A stretch of DNA of 64,000 nt from Roseateles_E cavernae. GTDB taxonomy: Bacteria > Pseudomonadota > Gammaproteobacteria > Burkholderiales > Burkholderiaceae_C. Location of the stretch: contig NZ_JBDPLH010000002.1 of the NCBI RefSeq assembly GCF_040187885.1, positions 186,001 to 250,000 of the forward strand, given 5' to 3'. Both the position numbers and the translations under genes were made by a program. The notes below the pieces were generated by a model. The model had not been told where the DNA came from, did not search any database, and saw only the letters and a program-made list of their open reading frames with translations. Positions 44,937 to 53,539 of this stretch are shown here, one piece after another. Positions within the stretch are counted from its first letter, which is position 1, and the number at the start of each line of letters is the position of its first letter.

Positions 44937-45509
44937 TTAACGCCCGAGCGCCTGCCGGGCCCGTTGCAGCGCTTGCTCGGCCGTGCAGACCTGGGCGAAG
45001 CGGTCCTGCAGCACGGTCTCGGTGCGCAGCTTCAGCTCGGCCGCGCTGAGCGTGGCGCCGCTGGCGTGCGTCATCGCGAAGGTCAGCGTCGCCTCGCTCA
45101 CATAGTCGACCTGCCAGCCCTCGTCGCTGGCATGGCGGGTGGTGGTCTCGCAGCATTGCTCGCTGCGGATGCCGGTGATGATCAGGCGCTGGATGCCTTG
45201 CTGGTGCAGCCAGATGGCCAGGCCGGTGCCGACCAGGGCGCTGTGCCGGTGCTTGATGAATTCGGCGGCGGCCTCGTAGCGCGGCAGCTCCTCTAGCGGC
45301 ATGACCCGGCCCGAGGCCAGCGCGAAGGCATTGTCGGCATGCTCCGGGCCGTCGCTGTGCAGGATGCGGACGATGGGCAGGCCCAGGGCCTGCGTGCCTG
45401 CTATCAGGCGGGTGTTGGCGGCCAGGAAGTCGGGCAGATCGGCCCCGCTCCAATAGGGGCGGTGGCGAAAGGATTCCTGGATGTCGATCAGCAGCAGGGC
45501 GGTTTTCAT
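44937..45509 (-). CDS. isochorismatase-like cysteine hydrolase
   Basis: The 190-residue enzyme has the family triad: Asp in LLLIDIQESF, Lys in EFIKHRHSALVGT and the nucleophilic Cys in TGIRSEQCCETTTRHA. The family includes nicotinamidases, N-carbamoyl hydrolases and isochorismatases, so the substrate is open. The ATG at 45509 has GGAG 8 bases upstream, better than the GTG at 45518. It is cotranscribed with the GlxA-type regulator. Confidence 0.9.
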   Translation of the reverse strand: MKTALLLIDIQESFRHRPYWSGADLPDFLAANTRLIAGTQALGLPIVRILHSDGPEHADNAFALASGRVMPLEELPRYEAAAEFIKHRHSALVGTGLAIWLHQQGIQRLIITGIRSEQCCETTTRHASDEGWQVDYVSEATLTFAMTHASGATLSAAELKLRTETVLQDRFAQVCTAEQALQRARQALGR

Positions 45510-45610
45510 GACGGGCACTCCGATGGGTTTGAGTGCTTCGATCTTGCCGCCGCGGACCGGCCGCGTCGCGCCGGGTCCGGACCGCCTGCGGTCAAATCAG
45601 GACATCATGA

Positions 45611-46156
45611 TCAGGGCTTCAGCCCAAGCGCCTTCCAGCCGTCCAGGCCGAGCTTCTCCAAGGTCGCCATATTGGCCTCGTAGATCGCATCGGTATCGGC
45701 CATGGTGTCCACCGCACGCTCGATGCTGCTCTCGCGCAGGATGTGCAGGGTGGGGTAGGGCGCGCGGTTGCTGTAGTTGCTGATGTCGTCCGGCGCGGTG
45801 CCCTCAAACTGGTACTGGGGATGGAAGCTGGCGATCTGCAGCTCGCCGTCCAGCTCCAGGTCCTCGACCAGGGCATCGGCAGCGCCGATGAAGTCGTTGA
45901 AGTCGAGGAAGTCCTGCAGCACCTGCGGGTGTATCACCAGCGTGGTCTCGATCTCGTCGGGGTCGCTGCGGCGCAGCAGCAGCAGCTCCTTGGCGAGCTC
46001 CTTCAGCAACTCCTCGGGCGTCGTCGCGCTGCTGACCACATAGCGCAGCCGATTGTTGACATGCACGCTCTTGGCGAAGGGGCAGAGATTCAGGCCGATC
46101 ACGGCCTTCTCCAGCCAGGCGCGGGTGTCGGCTTCGATCTGTGCGGCGGTCGTCAT
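45611..46156 (-). CDS. DUF1415 family protein
   Basis: The 181-residue protein shows the DUF1415 opening WLEKAVIGLNLCPFAKSVH and the later HPQYQFEG and NRAPYPTLHILRE segments. It is cytoplasmic with no known activity. The ATG at 46156 overlaps the previous gene's stop by four bases (ATGA). It is the last gene of the M20-DUF2817-DUF1415 operon. Confidence 0.92.
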   Translation of the reverse strand: MTTAAQIEADTRAWLEKAVIGLNLCPFAKSVHVNNRLRYVVSSATTPEELLKELAKELLLLRRSDPDEIETTLVIHPQVLQDFLDFNDFIGAADALVEDLELDGELQIASFHPQYQFEGTAPDDISNYSNRAPYPTLHILRESSIERAVDTMADTDAIYEANMATLEKLGLDGWKALGLKP

Positions 46157-47235
46157 GCGCTCAGCCCCCGGATCGCCTGGCGGGCAGCTTGCTGGGCCTG
46201 GTCCAGGATCTGTTGTTTCCACTCGTAGCTATCGATATAGAAGGCGTCGCGGATCTGGCGCTTGATCTGGGCGGCCTGCTCGGCCGGCGCCTCGGGATGG
46301 GCTTCCAGCCAGTGGTCGGCGCGCAGCGCACCAATCATCTGATCCAGCGGCAGAGTGCCGTATTCCAGCGCGATGCCGGTGTAGGCGGCCTCCGGGCAGG
46401 CATCGGCGACGGCGGTCCACATCAGGCCCACCAGCGGGGCCGAGCTGGAGCTGCCGTCGTAGATCGAGGTCACTTCGGAGCCCCACCAGGCGCGTGCGCG
46501 CGCCAGCGCCGCCGCATCGTTCTTGCAGGCAAAGATGCGCTCGCCATGGCCGCTGGGGCCCAGGCCGGTGTGCAGATCAATCCAGGCGATCGCCTCGGCA
46601 GCCTGGCCCTGTTCTTCGAGCACATGGCGCAGGGTGACATTGCTCCAGGTCGGCGCATGGCCACCGTAGAACAGGCCCAGCTCGTGGGCGTACTGGCCGC
46701 TGGTGATGGCGGTCTGCAGCCCGCGCTCGCCGTGCCGGGCGGCATAGTCGGACAGCAGCGCCTCGTCGGCCGGCGTCGGCGGCCAGTGCGCCGGGATCAG
46801 CGCGGCGGCGATCTCGTCGTAGCCGGCGTTGTGCGGTAGCGGCTGGTGGAAGTCGTGGAAGTTGCGGTTCAGGTCCACCCCCTCCTGTGTGACGCGGCGC
46901 CACCAGGAGAAGCCATGCGGGTTCAGCGCGTGGACATAGAGCACGGCCACGCCGCTGGTCTTGACGGCTTCATGCCAGTCCGGATCGGACAGCAGGCCGG
47001 TCTGCACGCCCGAGCCGCAAAAGCCTTCGACGCCGTGGCAGGCGCTGCTGATGATCAGCAGCCGCTTCGCATCGCGCGGGCCCTGGCGCACCACATCCAT
47101 CGCCAGGCGCTCACCGTCGCGACCCAGCAGCGGATGCCAGTGCGGCTCATTGTCCAGCCCGGCGGCCTCGACGGCAGCCAGGAACTTGCCGCGCGCCTCG
47201 GCGTAACTCTGCGAAAAGAAAGTGGCGGCGCTCAT
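46153..47235 (-). CDS. DUF2817 / M14-like metallopeptidase
   Basis: The 360-residue protein has a zinc carboxypeptidase-like fold. SSACHGVEGFCGSG carries the first metal ligands (HxxE), NPHGFSWWRRVTQEGVDLNRNF the central core, WIDLHTGLGPSG a ligand His and ALEYGT the catalytic Glu. Members may trim peptides or acyl-amino acids; the substrate is unknown. The ATG at 47235 shares a base with the M20 stop (TGATG). Confidence 0.9.
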   Translation of the reverse strand: MSAATFFSQSYAEARGKFLAAVEAAGLDNEPHWHPLLGRDGERLAMDVVRQGPRDAKRLLIISSACHGVEGFCGSGVQTGLLSDPDWHEAVKTSGVAVLYVHALNPHGFSWWRRVTQEGVDLNRNFHDFHQPLPHNAGYDEIAAALIPAHWPPTPADEALLSDYAARHGERGLQTAITSGQYAHELGLFYGGHAPTWSNVTLRHVLEEQGQAAEAIAWIDLHTGLGPSGHGERIFACKNDAAALARARAWWGSEVTSIYDGSSSSAPLVGLMWTAVADACPEAAYTGIALEYGTLPLDQMIGALRADHWLEAHPEAPAEQAAQIKRQIRDAFYIDSYEWKQQILDQAQQAARQAIRGLSA

Positions 47236-48431
47236 CAGGGCTTGGGCGAGTTCAACCAGGTTTCGGCCATGCGCACCCACATCGAGCCGCCCAGCGGGAT
47301 CAGTTCGTCATTGAAGTCATAGCTGGGGTTGTGCAGCATGCAGGGGCCCAGGCCATGGCCGCCCTCGCGGTGCGTGCCGTCGCCATTGCCGATCAGGAAA
47401 TAGCAGCCGGGTTTTTCGAGCAGGAAGAAGCTGAAGTCCTCGGCGCCCATGGTCGGCTCGAATTCCTGCACGTTCTGCGCGCCGACCACATCGCCCAGCA
47501 CCGCGCGCACGAAGTCGGTTTCCTTTGCGTGGTTGATCGTCGGCGGGTAGTTGCGGTGGAAGCTGAATTCGCAAGTCGCCTCGAAGGCCTGGCAGGTCGC
47601 CTCGGCGATGGCCTTCATGCGGCGCTCGATCAGGTCCAGCACCTCCAGGGTGAAGGTGCGCACCGTGCCCTGGATCTCGCAGCTGTCGGGCACGACATTG
47701 GTGGCCTCGCCGGTATGGATCATCGTCACCGAGATCACGCCGGCATCGATCGGCCGCTTGTTGCGGGTGATGATGGTCTGGAAGGCCTGCACCATCTGGC
47801 AGGCCACCGGCACCGGGTCGATGCCGTTGTGAGGCAGCGCGGCGTGCGAGCCCTTGCCGCGTATCACGATCTTGAATTCATTGCTGGACGCGAACACCGG
47901 GCCGCTCCTGACGGCGAACTGGCCGGCCGCCATGCCGGGCCAGTTGTGCGCGCCGAACATGGCCTCCATCGGGAACTTGTCGAACAGCCCGTCCTTGATC
48001 ATCTCGCGGGCGCCGCCGCCGCCTTCCTCGGCGGGCTGGAAGACCAGGTAGACGGTGCCATCGAAATTGCGGTGCTTGGCCAGGTGCTTGGCGGCGGCCA
48101 GCAGCATCGCGGTGTGGCCGTCATGGCCGCAGGCGTGCATCTTGCCGGGGTGCTTGCTGGCATGGGCGAACTGGTTGTGCTCGGTCATCGGCAGCGCATC
48201 GATGTCGGCGCGCAGGCCCACCGCGCGGTCGCTCGTGCCGTTCTTGACGATGCCGACGACGCCGGTCTTGCCCAGGCCGCGATGCACGGGAATACCCCAT
48301 TCGGTCAGCGCACGCGCGATCACATCGGCGGTGCGTTCTTCCTGGAAACAGAGCTCTGGGTGGGCGTGAATATCTCGTCGCAGGGTCGCGATGCTTGGCG
48401 CATCGGCCAGGATTGAGTCGATCAACTTCAT
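47235..48431 (-). CDS. M20-family amidohydrolase (hippurate hydrolase-like)
   Basis: The 398-residue cytoplasmic enzyme carries the M20D motifs: RADIDALPMTE, ACGHDGHTAMLL with the metal-binding histidines, FQPAEEGGGGA and GAEDFSFFL. Such enzymes remove acyl groups from N-acyl amino acids. It is the first gene of a tightly coupled operon with DUF2817 and DUF1415 genes. Confidence 0.95.
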   Translation of the reverse strand: MKLIDSILADAPSIATLRRDIHAHPELCFQEERTADVIARALTEWGIPVHRGLGKTGVVGIVKNGTSDRAVGLRADIDALPMTEHNQFAHASKHPGKMHACGHDGHTAMLLAAAKHLAKHRNFDGTVYLVFQPAEEGGGGAREMIKDGLFDKFPMEAMFGAHNWPGMAAGQFAVRSGPVFASSNEFKIVIRGKGSHAALPHNGIDPVPVACQMVQAFQTIITRNKRPIDAGVISVTMIHTGEATNVVPDSCEIQGTVRTFTLEVLDLIERRMKAIAEATCQAFEATCEFSFHRNYPPTINHAKETDFVRAVLGDVVGAQNVQEFEPTMGAEDFSFFLLEKPGCYFLIGNGDGTHREGGHGLGPCMLHNPSYDFNDELIPLGGSMWVRMAETWLNSPKP

Positions 48432-48524
48432 GGCGGCACTCCGTAGGATGGGAGGCGCGCGGCGGCAGGCCGGCGCCGGTGTCGGGTCAGTTTACCCGGG
48501 GGTGGCGCCGTCTGCAGCGGGGGC

Positions 48525-49643
48525 TCAGCGCCTGACCTTGCCGTCCCCGGTCAGCATCGACAGCTCGACAAAGCTGGATCCCACATGCTTGCCGGGACCG
48601 AACTTCACGGTGAAGCCACCGGCGTTGTAGTTCTGCATGCCCTCCAGCGCGGCCACCAGGCCCTCGCGGCTGGGCCGCCCCATGCGGCGCAGGCCTTCGC
48701 TGAAGACCTTGGCGGCCAGAAAGCCCTCCATGCCGGTGTAGTTGGGGCGCAGATCGCCCCCGGCGCGTTGCACCGCTTCCTGGTATTCCTCGACGATGCC
48801 GATGGCGGAGCCGAAGGGGTAGGGCATGACCTGGCTGACGACCACGCCCAGCGCCTGCTTGCCCAGCTCGTCGGACAGCGACTGGGTGCCGACGAAGGAG
48901 ACGTTGTAGAACACGCCGCCATAGCCGGCCTTGCGGGCCTCGCGGATGAAGGCGGCGCAGCTCTTGTAGGCGCTGATCATCACGATGGCCTCGGGCGCGC
49001 CCGGCACCAGGGCCTTGACGGCGGCGGCCACATCGACGCTGTTGCGCTCCACCGTGCCGACGGCCTGCGGCTTCAGCGAGCGCGACTGCATCGCCCGCTG
49101 CACGCCCTCCAGGCCGGCCCGGCCATAGGCATCGTTCTGGTGGAACACGGCGATCTTGTTCAGGCTCAGCTGGGTCAGCTGCTTGACGATCAGTGCGGTC
49201 TCGTCGAAATAGGAGGCGCGCACATGGAAGACCCAGCGGCTGGCCGGGTCGCGCAGCGCCTCGGCACCGGTGAAGGGGGCGAAGAAGGGGATCTTGTGCT
49301 GATTGACCAGCGGCAGCGCCGCCAGCGAGGTCGGCGTGCCGACATAGCCGAACAGCGCGAACACGTCCTCGGCGATGAATTTCTCGGTATTGGCCTTGCA
49401 ACGCTCGGGCTCGTAGCCGTCGTCCAGGCTGCGCAGCTCGATGGGCAGGCCGTTGATGCCGCCGGCCGCATTGACGGCGTCGAAGTGCAGCTTGGCGCCG
49501 GCCTGCATCTGCAGGCCCAGCTGGGCGGCGGGGCCGGTCAGCGGGGCCGACTGGCCGAGCACGATGCGGCGGCGCTCCTGGGCTTGCAGCCAGGCCGGCA
49601 GGGTCAGTGCGGCCAGGCCGGTGAGGCAGTGACGTCGTTGCAA
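48525..49643 (-). CDS. branched-chain amino acid-type ABC substrate-binding protein
   Basis: The 372-residue periplasmic receptor has a signal peptide (CLTGLAALTLPAWLQAQ) and the LivJ-type core, with LGQSAPLTGPAAQLGLQMQ, AGGINGLPIELRSLDDGYEP and GTPTSLAALPL. The TTG at 49643 has AGGAG 8 bases upstream and gives a clean signal peptide; the ATG at 49766 would add 41 unlikely residues. No permease or ATPase genes adjoin it, so it is an orphan receptor. It is divergent from the molybdopterin enzyme gene. Confidence 0.92.
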   Translation of the reverse strand: MQRRHCLTGLAALTLPAWLQAQERRRIVLGQSAPLTGPAAQLGLQMQAGAKLHFDAVNAAGGINGLPIELRSLDDGYEPERCKANTEKFIAEDVFALFGYVGTPTSLAALPLVNQHKIPFFAPFTGAEALRDPASRWVFHVRASYFDETALIVKQLTQLSLNKIAVFHQNDAYGRAGLEGVQRAMQSRSLKPQAVGTVERNSVDVAAAVKALVPGAPEAIVMISAYKSCAAFIREARKAGYGGVFYNVSFVGTQSLSDELGKQALGVVVSQVMPYPFGSAIGIVEEYQEAVQRAGGDLRPNYTGMEGFLAAKVFSEGLRRMGRPSREGLVAALEGMQNYNAGGFTVKFGPGKHVGSSFVELSMLTGDGKVRR

Positions 49644-49735
49644 ATCGGCTCTCCTGAGGGGGATGAAGGGGTCAAAAATGGCAGGGCTCAAGGGTAGCGC
49701 CCATGGGGCTATCGGCTCTGTGCAATAGTTCGCGG

Positions 49736-51790
49736 ATGAACTCGATTGCCGCTGCCTTGTCACCATCAGATACGACTACCGTGAAGGGCGCCTGTCCGCA
49801 CGACTGCCCGGACACCTGCGCGCTGCGCATCACGGTCGAGGCCGGCCGCGTCATCAAGGTGCAGGGCCAGGCCGACCATCCCAGCACCCATGGCGCGCTG
49901 TGCACCAAGGTCTCGCGCTACCCGGAGCGCACCTACCACGCCGAGCGCGTGCTGCGGCCGCTGAAGCGGGTCAGCGCCAAGCACGAGGCGCCGCGCTTCG
50001 AGCCGGTCGAGTGGGGTCAGGCCTTGACCGACATCGCCGCGCGGCTGCAAGCGCTGCCCCCGCAGGCCGTGCTGCCCTATAGCTATGCCGGCACCATGGG
50101 CCTGCTGCAGGGCGAGGCGATGGCGGGCCGCTTCTTCAACAAGCTGGGCGCCTCCTGTCTGGACCGCACCATCTGCGCCTCGGCCGGCGCGGCCGCGCTG
50201 AGCGCGACCTATGGCCACAAGCTGGGCATGCACCTGCCCTATTTCGCCGAGAGCCGACTGATCCTGATCTGGGGCAGCAACTCGATCGCATCGAATCTGC
50301 ATTTCTGGACCTATGCGATGAAGGCCAAGCGCGAGGGCGCCAAGCTGATCTGCATCGACCCGCGCAAGACCGAGACGGCCGACAAATGCCACCAGCACAT
50401 CGCGCTGCTGCCCGGCACCGACGGTGCGCTGGCGCTGGGGCTGATGCATGAGCTGATCGCCCATGACTGGCTGGACCATGATTATCTGAGTGCCCATGTC
50501 GAGGGCTGGGACGAGTTGCGCGCCAAGGCCCTGGCCTGGCCGCCCGAGCGCACGGCCGAGGTCTGCGGCATCGGCGCCGACGAGGTGCGCGGCCTGGCAC
50601 GCGACTACGGGCAACGGAATATGGTCGAGGCGCCCGCCGCGATCCGGCTGAACTACGGCATGCAGCGGGTGCGCGGCGGTGGCAATGCGGTGCGGCTGAT
50701 CGCCTTGCTGCCCTGCCTGACCGGGGCCTGGCGGCACCGCGCCGGCGGCCTGCTGCTGTCGAGCTCGGGCTGGTTCGCGCCCTTCAAGAACCCGGCGCTC
50801 GAATGCCCCGAGCTGCGCGGCAGCGCGCCGGCGCGGCTGATCAATATGAGCACCATCGGCGACGATCTGCTGCGCGAGGGCTCCGACGAGTTCGGCCCGA
50901 AGATCCGGGCCCTGATCGTCTACAACAGCAATCCGGTCGCGGTGGCGCCCGAGTCGCCCAAGGTGGTGGCGGGTTTTCAGCGCGCCGATCTGTTCACCGT
51001 GGTGCTGGAGCACTTCATGACCGACACGGCCGATCTGGCCGACTATGTCTTGCCGGCCACCACCCAGCTCGAGCATCTGGATGTGCACACCAGTTACGGC
51101 CACACCGATGTGCTGATCAATGAGCCGGCCGTCGCGCCGCTGGGCGAGGCCAAGCCGAACACGCAGATCTTCCGCGAGCTGGCGGCGGCGATGGGCTATA
51201 CCGAGGCCTGCTTCCGGGACAGCGACGAGGACCTGGCCCGCCAGGCCTTCACCGATGCGATCGACTTCGAGGCCCTGCGCGCGCAGGGCTGGCAATCGCT
51301 GCCGGTGGCCGAGGCGCCGTTTGCGCAGGGTCAGTTCCTGACCCCCAGCGGCCGCGCCCAGGCCGGCGGCGCCGACTACCTGCCCAATTACGAGAGCGCG
51401 GCGTCGACACCCGAGCTGGCTGCACGCTTCCCGCTGGCGATGATCTCGCCGCCGGCGCGCAACTTCCTCAACAGCAGCTTCGTCAACGTCAAGAGCCTGC
51501 GCGATATCGAGGGCGAGCCGCTGCTGGAGATCCATGCCGACGATGCGGCCGCACGCGGCCTGGCCGACGGCGCCGAGGTGCGAGTGTTCAACGAGCGCGG
51601 CAGCTACCACTGCATCGCCCGCGTCAGCACGCGGGCACGCCCCGGTGTCGTCAATGGCCTGGGCGTCTGGTGGCGCAAGCTGGGCCTGCGCGGCAGCAAT
51701 GTCAACGAAGTCACGCACCAGCGCCTGACCGATCTGGGCCGGGCGCCGAGCTTCTATGACTGCCTGGTCGAGGTGGAAGCGGCGCGGTGA
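49736..51790 (+). CDS. molybdopterin-dependent oxidoreductase
   Basis: The 684-residue protein starts with a [4Fe-4S] site (CPHDCPDTC, then a distal Cys in HGALCTKVSRYPERT). Bis-MGD-binding domains of the DMSO reductase family follow: LILIWGSNSIASN, CIDPRKTETAD, ALIVYNSNPVAVAP, DYVLPATTQLEH and a C-terminal MopDH-type domain (GAEVRVFNERGSY). The Mo ligand probably lies in RTICASAG. There is no twin-arginine signal, so it is cytoplasmic. The substrate and electron partner are unknown; no FeS or membrane subunit gene is adjacent. Its stop overlaps the next start. Confidence 0.92.
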   Translation: MNSIAAALSPSDTTTVKGACPHDCPDTCALRITVEAGRVIKVQGQADHPSTHGALCTKVSRYPERTYHAERVLRPLKRVSAKHEAPRFEPVEWGQALTDIAARLQALPPQAVLPYSYAGTMGLLQGEAMAGRFFNKLGASCLDRTICASAGAAALSATYGHKLGMHLPYFAESRLILIWGSNSIASNLHFWTYAMKAKREGAKLICIDPRKTETADKCHQHIALLPGTDGALALGLMHELIAHDWLDHDYLSAHVEGWDELRAKALAWPPERTAEVCGIGADEVRGLARDYGQRNMVEAPAAIRLNYGMQRVRGGGNAVRLIALLPCLTGAWRHRAGGLLLSSSGWFAPFKNPALECPELRGSAPARLINMSTIGDDLLREGSDEFGPKIRALIVYNSNPVAVAPESPKVVAGFQRADLFTVVLEHFMTDTADLADYVLPATTQLEHLDVHTSYGHTDVLINEPAVAPLGEAKPNTQIFRELAAAMGYTEACFRDSDEDLARQAFTDAIDFEALRAQGWQSLPVAEAPFAQGQFLTPSGRAQAGGADYLPNYESAASTPELAARFPLAMISPPARNFLNSSFVNVKSLRDIEGEPLLEIHADDAAARGLADGAEVRVFNERGSYHCIARVSTRARPGVVNGLGVWWRKLGLRGSNVNEVTHQRLTDLGRAPSFYDCLVEVEAAR

Positions 51791-52812
51791 GGGCGGCGGC
51801 CTGCCTGGGCTTGATGGCCGCGGCGCTGCTGAGCGGCTGCGCGCAGATCGGGTATCTGGGTCAGGCGGTCGGCGGGCATCTGCGCCTGGTCGGGGCCGCC
51901 AGGCCGGTGGCCGAGCTGGTGGCCGACGCGTCGCTCGACGCTTCGCTGCGCGAGCGCCTGGCATTGAGCCAGCGCATCCGCGATTTCGCCAGCCGCGAGC
52001 TGGGCCTGCCCGATAACGCGAGCTACCGCCGCTACGCCGATCTGCGGCGCGGCGCGGCGGTCTGGAATGTGGTCGCGACACCGGAGCTGAGCCTGCGCCT
52101 GAAGACCTGGTGCTACCCGGTGATGGGCTGCGCCGGCTATCGCGGCTTTTTCGACCGGGCCGAGGCCGAGGCCTATGCGCAGCGGCTGCGCGCCGACGAA
52201 GGGCTGGAGGTGCTGGTCTATGGCGTGCCGGCCTATTCGACCCTGGGCTGGAGCCGGCTGTTCGGCGGCGATCCGCTGCTGAGCACCTTCATCGCCTATC
52301 CCGAGGGCGAGCTGGCACGCATGATCTTTCACGAGCTGGCGCATCAGGTGGCTTATGCGGCCGACGATACCGAGTTCAACGAGTCCTTCGCCACCACGGT
52401 GGAGCGCCTGGGCGTGCTGGCCTGGCTGGACGGCCCCGGGCGGGCGGCGGCCCGCGAGCAGTATCTGCAGGGCGACGAGCGGCGCCGGCGCTTCCAGACC
52501 GAAGCGATGGCCTGGCGGCGCAAGCTGGAGGCCCTGTATGCCGGCCCGCTGGACGAGGCGGCCAAGCGCGCCGCCAAGGCCGAGCTGCTGCAGCAGATGC
52601 GGGCCGCGCCAGCCCCCGGCTACGAGGCTTGGTTCGCGCGCGCCAACAACGCCAGCCTGGCCCTGCTGGCCAGCTACCACCAGCTGAGCCCGGCCTTCGA
52701 GGCGCTGTTCGAACGGCAGGGGCGCGACTGGCCGGCTTTCCATGCCGAGGTGCGACGTCTGGCAGACTTGACCAAGGCGCAGCGGCGCCAACAACTATTG
52801 ATGAATCCCTAG
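51787..52812 (+). CDS. lipoprotein zinc aminopeptidase-like protein (PF10023 type)
   Basis: The 341-residue protein has a lipobox (LLSGC, C17 or nearby) and the zinc site HELAHQ with a downstream NESFATTVE glutamate, as in the putative aminopeptidase family of Proteobacteria. It is probably anchored in the periplasm or outer membrane. The GTG start at 51787 overlaps the previous TGA (GTGA), so translation is coupled to the molybdopterin enzyme. A functional link is not obvious. Confidence 0.92.
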   Translation: MRAAACLGLMAAALLSGCAQIGYLGQAVGGHLRLVGAARPVAELVADASLDASLRERLALSQRIRDFASRELGLPDNASYRRYADLRRGAAVWNVVATPELSLRLKTWCYPVMGCAGYRGFFDRAEAEAYAQRLRADEGLEVLVYGVPAYSTLGWSRLFGGDPLLSTFIAYPEGELARMIFHELAHQVAYAADDTEFNESFATTVERLGVLAWLDGPGRAAAREQYLQGDERRRRFQTEAMAWRRKLEALYAGPLDEAAKRAAKAELLQQMRAAPAPGYEAWFARANNASLALLASYHQLSPAFEALFERQGRDWPAFHAEVRRLADLTKAQRRQQLLMNP

Positions 52813-52821
52813 GAGACCCCG

Positions 52822-53154
52822 ATGGCCGATATCCGCATCCACCGCGATCATGAACTGGGCCTGAAAAAGGCCCGCGAGATCGCCTGGGCCTGGGCCGAGC
52901 AGGTCGAGGCCAAGTTCGATATGGAGTGCGCGGTGCTGGAAGGCAAGACCAGCGACACGGTCACCTTCACGCGATCGGGCGTCAAGGGTGAGTTGATTGT
53001 CGCGGCCGACCATTTCGATCTGCATGCCAAGCTGGGCCTGCTGCTGGGGGCCTTCAAGTCCACCATCGAGGGTGAGATCCAGAAGGAGCTGGACGGCCTG
53101 CTGGCCGCCGGCGCTGCGGCAAAGACGGCAGCAAAAAAGAAAAAAGCGACCTGA
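52822..53154 (+). CDS. polyhydroxyalkanoic acid system family protein
   Basis: The 110-residue protein has the PHA granule-region family pattern (IRIHRDHELGLKKAREIAW, FTRSGVKGELIV, LHAKLGLLLGAF) and a lysine-rich tail. Relatives are found with PHA storage genes. It starts 9 bp after the lipoprotein gene. Its last codons double as the T-run of a convergent terminator. Confidence 0.92.
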   Translation: MADIRIHRDHELGLKKAREIAWAWAEQVEAKFDMECAVLEGKTSDTVTFTRSGVKGELIVAADHFDLHAKLGLLLGAFKSTIEGEIQKELDGLLAAGAAAKTAAKKKKAT

Positions 53155-53164
53155 GCGGTCGCTT
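53139..53164 (-). terminator. intrinsic terminator of the acyl-CoA-binding protein gene
   Basis: On the minus strand AAGCGACC, loop GCTCA and GGTCGCTT form an 8-bp stem followed by TTTTCTTTTTT. It lies 26 bp after the ACBP stop and overlaps the 3' end of the PHA-system gene. Confidence 0.85.
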
Positions 53165-53190
53165 GGCAATCGAGGTCCCGGGTCGGGGCC

Positions 53191-53442
53191 TTATTTCAGC
53201 GATTCGATCAGGTCGATGTACTGCTGCTGAGCCTCGTCGGTGCCGGTGCCCTTCAGCTCGTTCCAGGCATCCCACTTGGCGCGGCCGACCATATCGGTGA
53301 AGCCGGGGCGGGAGCCTTCGACGTCGCCGCTGCTGCCTTGCTTGTAGAGCGCGTAGAGCTTCAGCAGGGTCATGTTGTCGGGGCGCTCGGGCAGGCTCTT
53401 GGATCCGGCCACGGCGGCTTCGAACTGGTCTTTCAGGCTCAT
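53191..53442 (-). CDS. acyl-CoA-binding protein
   Basis: The 83-residue protein is a four-helix ACBP: FEAAVAGSKSLPERPDN, LLKLYALYKQGSSGD, KWDAWNELKGT and AQQQYIDLIESL. It carries long-chain acyl-CoA. The ATG at 53442 has GGAG upstream and removes a random leader of 23 residues. It is divergent from the wax ester synthase gene, sharing a 97-bp promoter region. Confidence 0.95.
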   Translation of the reverse strand: MSLKDQFEAAVAGSKSLPERPDNMTLLKLYALYKQGSSGDVEGSRPGFTDMVGRAKWDAWNELKGTGTDEAQQQYIDLIESLK

Positions 53443-53539
53443 CTTGAATGTCTCCTGCTTGGTGTTGATCGGGATGGACGCTGGCGATGTTAACCAGCAT
53501 TGTCTGGGCACAGAACTCTAGAACATCAAGGAGACGGAC

